Shown here piece by piece: positions 11,961-22,869 of a stretch of 64,000 nt of DNA. A program made the translations under genes and the position numbers. The notes under the pieces are model-generated. The model made no database searches. It was not told the origin of the DNA and saw only the letters and a list, made by a program, of their open reading frames with translations. Source of the stretch: Engraulis encrasicolus (lineage: Eukaryota > Chordata > Actinopteri > Clupeiformes > Engraulidae); the NCBI RefSeq assembly GCF_034702125.1, contig NC_085865.1:28862559-28926558 (forward strand). The letters are read 5' to 3'. The stretch's first letter is position 1; every line of letters begins with the position of its first letter.

Positions 11961-13907
11961 CCAAGAAATACTTTTAGAAAATGAAGCTCAGCCCACTGAA
12001 TATGAAATAAATTGCTATACATCCCACTGTCGTCCGTTTTTGTGAGGTGCTCCCAGAGGCCCATCTTGTCACCAGGTTAGGCAGGCAGCCGCTTGAGGCC
12101 CCCAAGCCTATAGATGTAGAATAACAGCTAAGACTTTAAATTACAGTATAGTGGCATTTTTTTTGCGAATGTTAATTCTTTTGAATTTTCGTTTGGGGCC
12201 CCAATTTACCTGATTCGTAATGTAAATGTGTATTCTCCTAATACATTAGCCTGTGTGTTATTTGGCATTAATCCCCTCTGTTTTTCACAAACACGGCCTC
12301 TGACGCTAGTCTCTCTGAGAAAGAGTTCCTCATCTTCAGTTACTATCAAGCATTTTGATTACGTCTGGATGTTCAGACCTGAGACCGGTGGAGTGAAGTG
12401 GAGTTGAGTATTGTGGAGAAAGGTTGACAAGGCACAAAAAAGGGACTCAAGCTACGCACAGCTGCAATCTGGCTTGTCAACTTGCATGCATCCATGGCCT
12501 GACAGTTTTAGAGCAACTTGATTTAGGATGAAGATGAGAACGCAGACATGGCTTCTTGATTGATGCCTATTCCTCAGAACATTGTGTGATGACTCACTGC
12601 CTTTAAAAGGTCAGCAACTGCAGTACAAAAAAGCGTTTGTTCAACGGATAAATGGCATTTAAAATACAACTGCATGTGGTGTAATCGCCTTGGAATATAA
12701 ATGTCTTGTCCCTCCTTGTCACCTTTCATTTGCATGAACACTGTTCAAGGCTCTGCGCTATATTTTCCTGTTTGTACCATATTTTCCTATAGTATTTAAT
12801 TAGCTTCATATTCTAGGCCTACTCTTACACTTAAGTGTGATCAGGTTTCAATAACAGAGTCACCTGAGAAAATCAGGATTTTGTTTTCATGTTTCATTTT
12901 CATTTTATTGCAGAATGTGCAAACTGGGGTCTTGTTGAATCAGAAAGAATTGTTCAGAATATAGTACTGGTTTATCTAAAAGCAAACTTTTTTTTCTTTA
13001 AAGGGGCTAACATTACATCTTTTCTACAGGTGAGAGAGCTGAATTCTCTGTTTTCTACTTAAAGAAATTAAGTTTAGTAAAGGTCACAAATTCTTCAGAA
13101 ATCACCAGATTGCCATGTGTAAGGTAGGCTATAGATAGATGTAAAGCTTAGAATCTGCACTTTCAGAATTTGTAACAAACTCAACATGCCTCAGGCCGAC
13201 TTGAGGCCTGGTTTCCAGAGGCTGGTCACAAATGTTTATGTTTCTTCAACGGACAGTGAATTGACCTGAAAGGTATAGTAGGCCTACTGTACATCACACA
13301 GCAGGTGTTTGACTTGGGATGAAGATAGACACATGATATTGAGCCTGAGGATATTCGATCAGTCGACTAATCATTTGCTCAGCATGCATACTACACAGGG
13401 ATGTGCACACTGTGCAACCTTCATTGAATATCCTTCACCTCCGATTAGAAGGACAAGGTTTTAAAAATGTGTTGTCATGTTTATGTAATCTTCCAAACAA
13501 AAGACAGAATCAATCAATTAATCAATCAAACACATGCGCGAACACATGCACGTGGACAGACACGTGGCGCACAGCGTTCATGTAAGGTCACACATAACAC
13601 ATGAATATGCAGTAGAAACATTACATAACATTGAAGACATGCAGACCAGAGCACTCATGGCCAGAAATATAACATAATGCACATCGACATGGAACATACA
13701 TTCAAGAGCGACAATTCAATCTCACCGCGATCCTCACAGATTCTGTCAATGTGCCTCTGCTCCAGTGTTCTCCCAGATGGTGGCCCCGGTTTCTACATTT
13801 GCCATCGCCCCTCATCCTCTGTACACAAGGCTCTTGAGCCATTCACCAGGAGGAAGTTCAAAATTGCACTCTTGTCTTGAAATTACATCCAAGGATAGAT
13901 GACAGCC
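11961..13907. other. Intergenic DNA, nothing coding seen
   Basis: Includes a diverged fragment near 12065-12210 with GGCCCCCAAG and GGGGCCCCAATTTACC flanks that resembles a decayed MITE, but ends were not defined. No exon or RNA gene supported. Confidence 0.4.
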
Positions 13908-14260
13908 TTGTACCACTACAAGTGTTTTTTCTCCTGCTCTCTACAGATACAAAGGTTTCTGATGGCTCTCAAAAGTTCACAGCCAAGACCACACAGCTTG
14001 TTATATTCTTACGTGTCTTATAATATGGACATTGGTCCCTAAGAGCTGCTTCAAAGAGAAAGAGCCAGCTGAGCTATGCAATGTGTAACATGTACCACTA
14101 CAAGTGTTTTTTTCTCCTGCTCTCTACAGATAGGCAACACAGGTTTCTGATGGCTCTCAAAAGTTCACATCCAAGACCACACAGCCAGAGACGGTTTAAA
14201 TGCAGAATAGAGAATCTTTGACACAGCTTGTTATATTCTTACGTGTCATATAATATTGGG
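13908..14260 (+). repeat. Diverged tandem duplication, about 185-bp period
   Basis: The block starting TGTACCACTACAAGTG at about 13910 recurs at about 14092. Both copies continue through TTCTCCTGCTCTCTACAG, TTTCTGATGGCTCTCAAAAG, the CACACAG segment and TTGTTATATTCTTACGTGTC. The second copy has an extra internal segment of about 50 bp. No open frame is conserved between copies. Confidence 0.75.
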
Positions 14261-14424
14261 AATTGAAAAAAGAACACACACGGACGCAGGGATGGACTGG
14301 GACCGAAAAATAGCCTGGGCATTTTTGGCATAGACAGGCCCGAACACAAATACTGGCCATTGTCATGCTATATCTTCACTGGCTGAATCCACTATCTAAA
14401 TTGACTATGGAACAAAGGCCCTCC

Positions 14425-16917
14425 GGTAACACTTTACTTTACGGATCGCTAATAAGGTGTTAATTTCATAGTAATTTCTCAGTAATTTCAGTCTAATTTT
14501 ATGGTAATAACTGCTTGTTATTAGTAATAACAGCAAAATAACCATATGGTTTCCAGTGCAATAACACTATAATTTCTCATTAATAACAGCAAAAATAACC
14601 ATACAGTTTCCAGTGCAATTATGCTGTAGTTTCTAGTTAATAGTAGGCTAATGGAAACAGCTACTGTGTCATCATAGTAGTTAGGTGGTAGGTATGCCAG
14701 TAACTAAACGGTATCAGCCGAAGTAGTTTCATACTAATTAGGCTACATCAGGGCCGTAATGTGCAATATTTCCTCTTCCTATGTTATTGCATAGAAACGA
14801 CCACCCAAGCATCCTTGTATTATTTCTGCTTAATTACCTTGTAAACAATTGAGTAGTTATATGAAATAAAATAGAATCAGGGCCGTAAAATGCATTATCA
14901 CCTATTCCACTCAATTTTATGGAAATTACATATTTTCATGGTCTTAAAATGTCTTATTTCTTATTTCCACTCAATTACTTAGTTATTATCATTTTTAATA
15001 CAATATAGACTAGCCTACTATGAAGTGATTCAAGTACACAGACAAACACATTGTGTGCAAAACTTTGTTTATTTTTCCAATCAGTTATGAGATTCATGTT
15101 CACTGAGGTTGTCAATCTGCCACCATCCAGAGGAAGTCCTGTGAACACAAACAAACAAACAGAGAAGTCAACTGCAAGACCGGTTTCACCACGTTTATTT
15201 TTTTATGTTATCAATTCACCATCGTTAAATTTGCTTCTGAAATGCAGTACCATGTTAAATGCACGTTGTAAATCTTCCTCAGGCTGACATCGTTGCTGAT
15301 TTACAAAGGCAAACTCTAGCTAGCACCTAGCTTCAGTCATTGAAAACATTGTGGGCAGAGCTAGCTAGAACTAGTGGTTTCCATTGTAAATGTACCTCTG
15401 TAGGCTATGCCATTTCAGCACAAACACGGCTGATAAGACGTGTTTGCAATATATACAGTTAAAATCCTTCAATGCTCAGAGACAAAATGAAAGCAGGTTA
15501 AAGCTAGAACTACATTAAAAGTTCGTTGTCAGGAAGCTTACCTTGCCTGGCTCTGCTGCACTGAAGTTGAACTAGCTCGCGGTGGCGGCGAGTCCTGTTG
15601 TTGCCAGGCAACGAAAGTTTGGTTACTGCAGAACAGAAGCGTCTCAATCAGTATACTTCTGTACTTCAAGCACACTCGTTCTAGTTGTACGCTGCCCGCT
15701 CTGCTTGCAATATGGCTCAGAGACGCTGACGTTGTTTAATTGAGTACACTGACACACAAGGGTGGAGTTTGAGACGTACAACAGAGTGCTTTCGCACGCA
15801 GGCAGCAACCAGGGTAACTTTCAAGGTAAGCTAAAATGGTCTTGATGTTGATTTCATCCACCTTCAATCGTCAAATTACTTTAGCCTTATGCAAACATGT
15901 TTTATGAGTTAGTGTTAGGTTTATGTTTGTTCTGGAAATGAAACGGCATACAGAAGTACCTTTACAATGGAAACCACTAGCTAGCTCTGCCCACCATGTT
16001 TTCAATGACTGAAGCTAGGTGCTAGCTAGAGTTTGCCTTTGTAAATCAGCAACGATGTCAGCCTGAGGAAGATTTACAACGTGCATTTAACATGGTACTG
16101 CATTTCAGAAGCAAATTTAGCGATGGTGAATGGATAACATAAAAAAATAAACGTGGTGAAACCGGTCTTGCAGTTGACTTCTCTGTTTGTTTGTGTTCAC
16201 AGGACTTCCTCTGGATGGTGGCAGATTGACAACCTCACATCAGTGAACATGAATCTCATAACTGATTGGAAAAATAAACAAAGTTTTGCACACAATGTGT
16301 TTGTCTGTGTACTTGAATCACTTCATAGTAGGCTAGTCTTTATTGTATTAAAAATGATAATAACTAAGTAATTGAGTGGAAATAAGAAATAAGACATTTT
16401 AAGACCATGAAAATATGTAATTTCCATAAAATTGAGTGGAATAGGTAATAATGCATTTTACGGCCCTGATTCTATCTTATTTCCATATAACTACTCAATT
16501 GTTTACAAGGTAATTAAGCAGAAATAACACAAGGATGCTTGGGTGGTCGTTTCTATGCAATAACATAGGAAGAGGAAATATTGCACATTACGGCCCTGAT
16601 GTAGCCTAATTAGTATGAAACTACTTCGGCTGATACCGTTTAGTTACTGGCATACCTACCACCTAACTACTATGATGACACAGTAGCTGTTTCCATTAGC
16701 CTACTATTAACTAGAAACTACAGCATAATTGCACTGGAAACTGATGGTTATTTTTGCTGTTATTAATGAGAAATTATAGTGTAATTGCACTGGAAACCAT
16801 ATGGTTATTTTGCTGTTATTACTAATAACAAGCAGTTATTACCATAAAATTAGACTGAAATTACTGAGAAATTACTATGAAATTAACACCTTATTAGCCG
16901 TAAAGTAAAGTGTAACC
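14425..16917. mobile_element. Foldback element with about 970-bp inverted arms
   Basis: A 2493-bp element flanked by perfect 8-bp direct repeats GGCCCTCC (14417-14424 and 16918-16925). The left arm (14425 to about 15400) and right arm (about 15953 to 16917) are inverted copies differing by only scattered changes. Examples are a 3-base indel near 14446 and single substitutions in GGTAACAC/GGTTACAC at the tip. The unique centre is about 550 bp and relatively GC-rich. Neither arm has a credible transposase. The 78- and 72-residue frames at 15051 and 16153 lie in the arms and are not mirror-conserved proteins. The 8-bp duplication suggests mobilisation by a hAT-like transposase. Confidence 0.92.
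15600..15612. promoter_or_regulatory. X-box (RFX-like) palindrome in the foldback centre
   Basis: GTTGCCAGGCAAC is close to the RFX-binding X-box consensus GTNRCC-N-RGYAAC. It sits in the unique centre of the foldback element, between two outward-facing splice-donor-like CAAGGTAAGC sites (minus strand at 15536-15545, plus strand at 15822-15831). A regulatory role is inference only. Confidence 0.3.
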
Positions 16918-17392
16918 GGCCCTCCTTCTCTAAATTGTAGGCCAATCCCCAGGAAAACAACCACTACAACAACAGTATCGGCCCTTGGGGACTTCCGGCC
17001 CACCGGAAAATGCCCTGTTCAGCCCTGCACGGACGCGCACACACATGCACACATGCACGCACGCACACACACACGTGACTCGCACAGCCTTGCTCATATG
17101 CATGCAAAGCCAAAGCACCTACTGTCTGGGGTTCAGGGAGAACACACACACACACACACGCACACACTGGTAAACACTCAAGACCTTTCACAGCATATGC
17201 ACACATTCTTTCTTTCTTACTTGTCATAGCAGACAACAGGAGCAATTATTCCAGTGCCTATTGCACTGTGGATATGGTTCACCGTGGAGTCAAAGCCAGC
17301 CAAACAGGGATACAGAGTTAATGGGGGGACAGAGTGCCATAAAGACTCCACTCCCACTCTTCTCAATTGCACCTAATTAGAAGAACACAACG

Positions 17393-17393
<1 letters not shown>

Positions 17394-17476
<83 letters not shown>

Positions 17477-17510
17477 GTGCGTGCGTGCGTGCCTGTGCCT
17501 GTGCATGTGT

Positions 17511-17560
<50 letters not shown>
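17394..17560. repeat. (GT)n microsatellite
   Basis: About 167 bp of GT with an interrupted middle (GCGTGCGTGCCTGTGCCTGTGC near 17472-17505). Confidence 0.97.
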
Positions 17561-17563
<3 letters not shown>

Positions 17564-18755
17564 AAATCTTCCAATTTTCTAATCTTTTACCCAATAGTGG
17601 TAATGGCTGTCGTGGTGGGGATTATTGACTTGTTTTCTTCCAAAGTTAAGATGCAGGGAGTTGCTGTAGTTTACAGCAAGGCATTTTTCCGTCCTTCCTT
17701 CCTTCCTTCTGTTCTTTCTGCCCAGCCTAATGAATAATTTAAGAGGCACTATTGGCAGCATTTTCAAGTTAATTAATTATATTCATGAGACAGACAATTT
17801 TTAGATGGGTACTTAATTATGGGAAAACAAAGTTAAATTTGACAGTGTTAGTGCAACACTGAATGTTGAATTCAACACTGTGTAGGGACAGTCGCGTGAG
17901 AATCGGAATCCTCACACGGACAGCACCAGTAATGTAGGGAAAGCTGCGTGTGGATTTACTCCTCATGTGGCTATATCAGGAATTGAAGGCAAAATATCTT
18001 GTTTGGGAATTTAATTAATTATGAATTAATTATAATTAATAAACAAATTAATTAAAAGGTAATTAAAGGACCGTCTCATAAAATCCTTAAGATTATCAAT
18101 CACAATATTCAACAATAAATTGCTAAACACAGAATTAATAACAAGTTTTGTACTGGGTTACTCAGTAGGTCACAGTGAACAGTAAGGCCTATTCTCTGAG
18201 ATCAGCTGGGTACACAAGCACAAAAGTCGATCTGAAGGCAAAGTTCTATAATAGGTTGGTTGGTTGTACAAAGAAACAAGGACAACAAAATGCAATCAAA
18301 TGATTCTCTTTTATTAACTACTAGGATAACTAATAAAACATTCAAAGTCAGATCAATGGGGTAAACACAATCATAAGGCACAAGTATAAAAACAAGAAAG
18401 AAATAAAAAGGGGATTGTGCGTGTGTGCGTGTGAAAGTGCGTGTGTGTGAAAGTGCGTGAGTGTGAACAAAGGAGGAGCGGCTAGCTCCGGTTGCTATGG
18501 TAGCAAGATGGCGTCCACCACGTGGACTACTATAGCAATGTAAACAACACGGTGATATTAGCGTTAGCCTCAGACCCAAGAACAATGGGGGCAGCTACTT
18601 AGCAAATAACCGGCGGGGGTTTTCAAGCGTTAAAAGTCCCGTAAAGGGTACAAACATGTATCCAAGGTTCTGGAATTAACACTAACAGTTCCGGGTATGA
18701 TGTGAATGGAATGTGAGCAAACTGAAAAGAAAGTAAAGGTCCGCAACACTGTAGA

Positions 18756-19013
18756 ATGCTCCCAAAGTCCTGGCTGTCTTCCACATCAGCCGACTCCGAC
18801 TCCAGCGATCAATCCGGGCGCGGCCGTGGAGCGCCTTTTTTAGGCAACAACCGAGGAGACACCTACACTCACGGACGCACTCTCCAACTCCAGCCACCTC
18901 GCGGCCGTGCACGCGGCAGGCCCAGGAAAAGCCCCCACCACACTACAAACGGACGCGGAGAGGACTACACAAGAGGCCAACGGTCCAGCTCCAGGAACAG
19001 ACAACAGTTATGA
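18756..19013 (+). pseudogene. Penelope-like polyprotein, N-terminal segment
   Basis: An 85-residue frame rich in Arg, Gly and Ser (for example GRGRG and RGRARGRPRK), as expected for the basic, low-complexity N-terminal part of a Penelope protein. Its TGA stop overlaps the ATG of the next frame as ATGA at 19010-19013, in a different reading phase. Since the next frame starts within a region that is usually internal to the polyprotein, I read this as a frameshift rather than as a genuine separate ORF. A natural two-ORF arrangement cannot be excluded from one copy. The first residues derive from the 47-bp inverted terminal segment. Confidence 0.55.
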
Positions 19014-19948
19014 ATTTCTCCACTAAACCCCTATCGGACACCTGTGTGTCTGCGCTCAACAAGGGATTATCGTTTGCGCCCACGTCCACGACCAATGATT
19101 TCGACACCATAGTGGATCTCCAGAAATTCTTCCGGACTCTGAGACTTAAAGAATTCTTTCAGACTGATCACAACCCCAAGGGAGAGACACAGCGGGACAA
19201 TACAGACACCAGTGAACAGCCCGGTCCACCTGTGACATACCACTCAGGTAAACCCATCACGCCGTTTAGGAAGAAGTCCACCTTCATCCCCCACAGAGGG
19301 AGGAACGCTTCCCTGGACACTTACTGTCGCTTAGTGGATCAAGATGTACGCTCTACACTCAAAAACAAGAGACAATACAAGGTATACAATAACATGTCAA
19401 AAGATGAAAGAGATGCTTTATCTGATCTAAGCAATGATAAGACCGTTATTGTCCGCCCTGCGGACAAGGGCGGTGCTCTCACGGTTCAGAATTTAAGCGA
19501 TTATGAACATGAAATTAAGAGGCAGTTAAGTGACGATGCCTTTTATCAAAAGCTGTCTTCAGATCCGACGAACCAATTCAAACATGTTGTCCACGAAAAA
19601 TTGAAATACTGGTTTGATAAAGGTGAACTTACAAAAAATTAATTTGAGTTCATGGTGAATGATTTCCCTGTTGTGCCAGTTATTTACACGCTGCCCAAGG
19701 TACATAAATCTCAGACCCCGCCTATAATAGGCCGACCTATCGTCAGCAGTATTGGTTCTCTGACTACCAATGTCTCTACTTTTGTTGATTTCTATCTAAA
19801 ACCATGGGTGACATCTCTTCCTTCTTACCTCAGAGACTCCATTGATTTCATAAACAAACTAAAATCATTGCAAGTTCCAGCTGGTGGCATACTGGTGACG
19901 CTTGATGTGTCCAGCCTGTATACCAATATCCCGCACACGGGTGGTATA
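19010..19948 (+). pseudogene. Penelope-like reverse transcriptase, N-terminal half with stop codon
   Basis: Frame 19010-19642 (210 residues) continues in the same phase from 19643 after a TAA stop. Recognisable blocks in order are LNKGLSFAPT (conserved N-terminal block), TVIVRPADKGGA (RT block 1), PVIYTLPKVHK with GRPIVSS (RT block 2), and GGILVTLDVSSLYTNIPH, which holds the catalytic Asp of motif A. The frame is cut at 19948, one residue after TGGI, by the MITE at 19949-20357. The lesions are one nonsense change and one insertion, so the copy is inactive but otherwise well preserved. The open frame actually runs to 19972, with its last residues encoded by the MITE. Confidence 0.88.
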
Positions 19949-20357
19949 GAGCTCGAAAGTCCCGCCCCTTAGTTCCGCGTTTCACGGGACCTAAGCTGAC
20001 CATCTAACAACGTGGTAGAGAGTAAATATCTTCTGATCTCAGTCATGATATGCGCTGGGCTACAAGTATGCTGTTTAAGATGATAGATAAAGACTATTCA
20101 TGCAGAAGTATCAATGTTTTGTTCCGAGGCGGTCGCCATGAAAAATGTGAAGAAACACAGCTTTCTAAAAAATGTGGGGGTTTGTACGAAAAATTAAGCA
20201 AAAATATCAGAAACAACATATATGGAGCTCGTGGCACAACTCGAAGGGGATCAAAATGCCATTTTAATACCGCCATTGGATTACATGCTACGATTTTCGG
20301 CTAAAAACGCTGTTGAGGTCCCATGAAATCGGGGGAAGTGACGTCACTTTCTAGCTC
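19949..20357. mobile_element. MITE inserted in the reverse transcriptase
   Basis: A 409-bp insertion between motif A and the next Penelope block. Its ends GAGCTCGAAAGT and, inverted, GAGCTAGAAAGT match except for one base. It is flanked by TATA on both sides (19945-19948 and 20358-20361). Removing the insert plus one TATA restores an uninterrupted phase across the junction, which supports a 4-bp duplication over a 2-bp TA. The superfamily is not assigned. The 84-residue frame inside (20050-20304) resembles nothing I know. A perfect palindrome GTGACGTCAC sits at the right end (20338-20347). Confidence 0.85.
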
Positions 20358-20361
20358 TATA

Positions 20362-21726
20362 GCGGCTGTCAATCATTTTCTGAGCAATAGGCCCCTCACT
20401 GAAAAACCTAGCACTGCCTGCATATGTGATTTGACTGAAACAGTACTGACCACCAACTACTTCTTATTCAAAAACGACTTCTATTTACAAACTAAGGGCA
20501 CTGCCATGGGTAGCACCATGGCACCTAACTACGCTAATCTTTTCATGGGCCAGTTTGAGAAAATGTTTATCCTTGACCCTGACGTTAATCCGTTTCACAT
20601 ACACATACTATGCTACCAACGCTATATAGATGACTTATTTATGATTTGGAATGGGAACGAAACAACATTGACTGATTTCCACGCATATCTTAATGCGGCC
20701 AGTGAACACCTGCAATTCACCCTTGAATCGAATAGCCGCGAAATTAGTTTCCTTGACGTCCAGATCATTGTTGATGGTGAGACATTACAAACTGACCTTT
20801 ACCGCAAGCCCACTGACCGCAACACTTTGCTCCGGGGTGACAGTTATCACCCTACACATCTCATCAGGAGCCTTCCAATTAGTCAGTTTCATAGGGCCAG
20901 ACGTATTTGCAGTACTGATGACAGGTTTGACGGACAGGCGACGGACTTAACCAACAGATTTTTGGAACGTGGATACAGAGAGGAATGGATAACTGCAGCG
21001 AAAGAGCGCTTCGATACCACCACCCAGAATGAAGCTCTACAGCCCAAAACCAAATCACTTCCTAGTTCCCCTCCTCTCTGTTTCACTACGTACTCACCTA
21101 TTGGCTTTGAGGTACAGAATATTCTCAAAAAACACTGGCATGTCATTAGTTCCGACCCTGCGCTCAAATCTTTATACACCGATTCCCCTAAGTTGGTTTA
21201 CAAACGCGCGCCTACTTTACGCGACCAGTTGGTTAAGTCGTACACACCCCCGGATAGACCGCGCACATTTCTGGACATTCCGGAAGGGAATTATAAATGT
21301 GCCAACTGTGTTCAATGTGGCTTCACAAGGAAATGTACTACATACAAACACCCGCACTCTGGAAAAACACTTAAGATACGTGGTGTCATCACATGTAACA
21401 CCCCTTTTGTGGTGTATCTTATAAGATGTCCATGCTGTCTCGCCTACGTGGGCTGCACTTCTAGACCGCTGCGCGTCAGAATGAGTGAACACAGGAGTAA
21501 CATTAGGTGCGGTGATGAGCGCAACCCTGTGGCCGCGCATTTCAAAAAAGCCGGCCACAACCTGTGTTTTTTTCAATACATTGGTATTGAGAAGGTTAAC
21601 AAGCCCCCTAGAGGAGGTAATCACAAACGACTTTTACTCCAACGTGAGACTTACTATATACATACACTCAACACCATGTCTCCAGCGGGCTTAAACGAAG
21701 AATTTGATATTAAACCATTTTTGTAG
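20362..21726 (+). pseudogene. Penelope-like reverse transcriptase C-terminal half plus GIY-YIG endonuclease
   Basis: The frame runs open to the TAG at 21724-21726; the apparent ATG at 20323 lies in the MITE, so the first 13 residues are not Penelope sequence. RT motif B is QTKGTAMGSTMAPNYANL (from about 20488). Motif C is YIDD at 20623-20634, followed by a motif D region (FTLESNSREISFLDVQI) and the thumb-like LYRKPTDRN block. A Cys cluster KCANCVQCGFTRKC (about 21295-21336) precedes the GIY-YIG domain, whose core reads VVYLIRC...YVGCTSRPLRVRMSEHR (about 21409-21495), with HFKKAGHN near 21538-21561. The Cys cluster before GIY-YIG recalls Neptune-type elements, but subfamily is inference. No lesion was seen inside this part. 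Confidence 0.92.
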
Positions 21727-22151
21727 GGCTAGGCCTATTCTGAAGTATGGTTGTCCTGGATGTGTTTTCTACATGTACCCTTATGTGTTTTATTCTCAGC
21801 TATATGTTTCCTCATGACTACCATTTTTACTGAACATGTGTATACTCATGGGATGTGATGATCTACCTACATTACTCTGTAATCTACCTGTATTCCTACA
21901 AGGTGTTTTTATGGTACCTATTATTTAGGCCATGTGATTGGGGATCTGTTGTAGACCCATTGATGAACTATTATGTATGTGATGACTTTGATGTAAATAT
22001 GTATATATATTGGTCAGCCCCTTTGTAGCTGATTACACATGAGGTTTTGGGATAGGTGCCCTCTGGTGCCCACTTTGTATATAACTTACCCTATGTGACA
22101 CTCCCCACCCCCCTCATGTATATATACCACACCCTTTACACCTGTTCTGTG

Positions 22152-22193
22152 TTGCACCTTGATGAAGGACGTTCAGTCCGAAACGTTGTGCGA
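22152..22193 (+). ncRNA. Hammerhead-like fold in Penelope 3' region
   Basis: Stem I TTGCAC/GTGCGA (six pairs, one G-T wobble) encloses C-TTGATGA (one extra T relative to CUGANGA). Next come one unpaired A, stem II GGAC/GTCC with a five-base loop, then GAA and a minimal ACGT stem III with T as the candidate cleavage base. It lies about 430 bp after the stop codon and just before AATAAA. The extra T and the unpaired A depart from the consensus, so activity is uncertain. Confidence 0.5.
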
Positions 22194-22869
22194 ATAAATA
22201 TTTTGGGAGCATTCTACAGTGTTGCGGACCTTTACTTTCTTTTCAGTTATCTTACTTTTGGTCCAGCACCTGTGCCTACTGATGTGCGCGCATTTTTTGA
22301 CTTTTTGAATGGAATGTGAGCACAAAGAAATAAAAGAGAAAGAATAGAGCACGAATGAAACGGCAAGCTTGAATGTTCGTCACTACAAAGATGGCCGTAC
22401 TGTACACTCGTGTACTCAAAGCAAATAGATTCAGCGTGGCTACAGCTGAGCAGCAGTATTAGCTAGCAGAGATGTCCGGACAAAGGAGGCTATTCAATGA
22501 ACAGTCTACTATCAGTTATGCGCAAAGTTGTACCGAAAAGGTACCATAAAGTCCGGAGAAATCTACAAGTCTAACACTTAAAGAGGGAGAGAGCCAAAGA
22601 GATAGAAAGAGAGAGAAAGAGAGATGTGGGTGTGGGTGCATTGTGTGTGTCGTGCGTCTTGGCTAGCAGGCCGCTGTTACACAGGGCCTACTCGCGATTG
22701 TCCTTAGCTAACCCGTTAGCAAAGAGAATCTTCGAATACGGGCGATACTGTATGAACGCTTGCGAATGCGCTTCATACAAATAATCGCTGCGTACAGAAG
22801 TGATTCACGTTGTTAAGAGGTACGCGAGGTAGAAGTTAGAAGCATGCAAACTAACTAAGCAAGCAACAT

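Larger units (their letters stand above)
14287..17027 (+). mobile_element. Outer hAT-type element, interrupted
   Basis: Termini CAGGGATGGACTGGG (left) and, inverted, CAGGGCTGAACAGGG (right) are flanked by perfect 8-bp repeats CACGGACG (14279-14286 and 17028-17035). Without the inner element and its duplication the outer element is only about 240 bp, so it is a MITE. A related copy with CAGGGCTGGACTGG terminus is at 29434-29710. Non-coding. Confidence 0.88.
18720..22305 (+). mobile_element. Penelope-like retroelement, near full length, inactivated
   Basis: The 3586-bp element is bounded by a perfect 17-bp direct repeat TGAATGGAATGTGAGCA (18703-18719 and 22306-22322). The first 47 bp (18720-18766) are the exact reverse complement of 22202-22248 near the 3' end. 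A partial inverted copy of the terminal repeat at the 5' end is a known Penelope arrangement. The coding region encodes an Arg-rich N-terminus, a Penelope-type reverse transcriptase and a C-terminal GIY-YIG endonuclease. It is broken by a frameshift at about 19010, an in-frame TAA at 19640-19642 and a MITE at 19949-20357. A hammerhead-like fold lies at 22152-22193. Replication in this family is by target-primed reverse transcription; this copy cannot make a full protein. Confidence 0.92.

Noticed and set aside
15051..16371. Mirrored 72-78-residue frames in the foldback arms as a transposase remnant
   Set aside because: They are in different phases in the two arms, lack DDE-type or BED-type motifs, and do not encode the same peptide.
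19010..19013. ATGA stop-start overlap as genuine two-ORF coupling in the Penelope element
   Set aside because: The second frame starts within a conserved block normally internal to one protein, so a frameshift is more likely; one copy cannot settle it.
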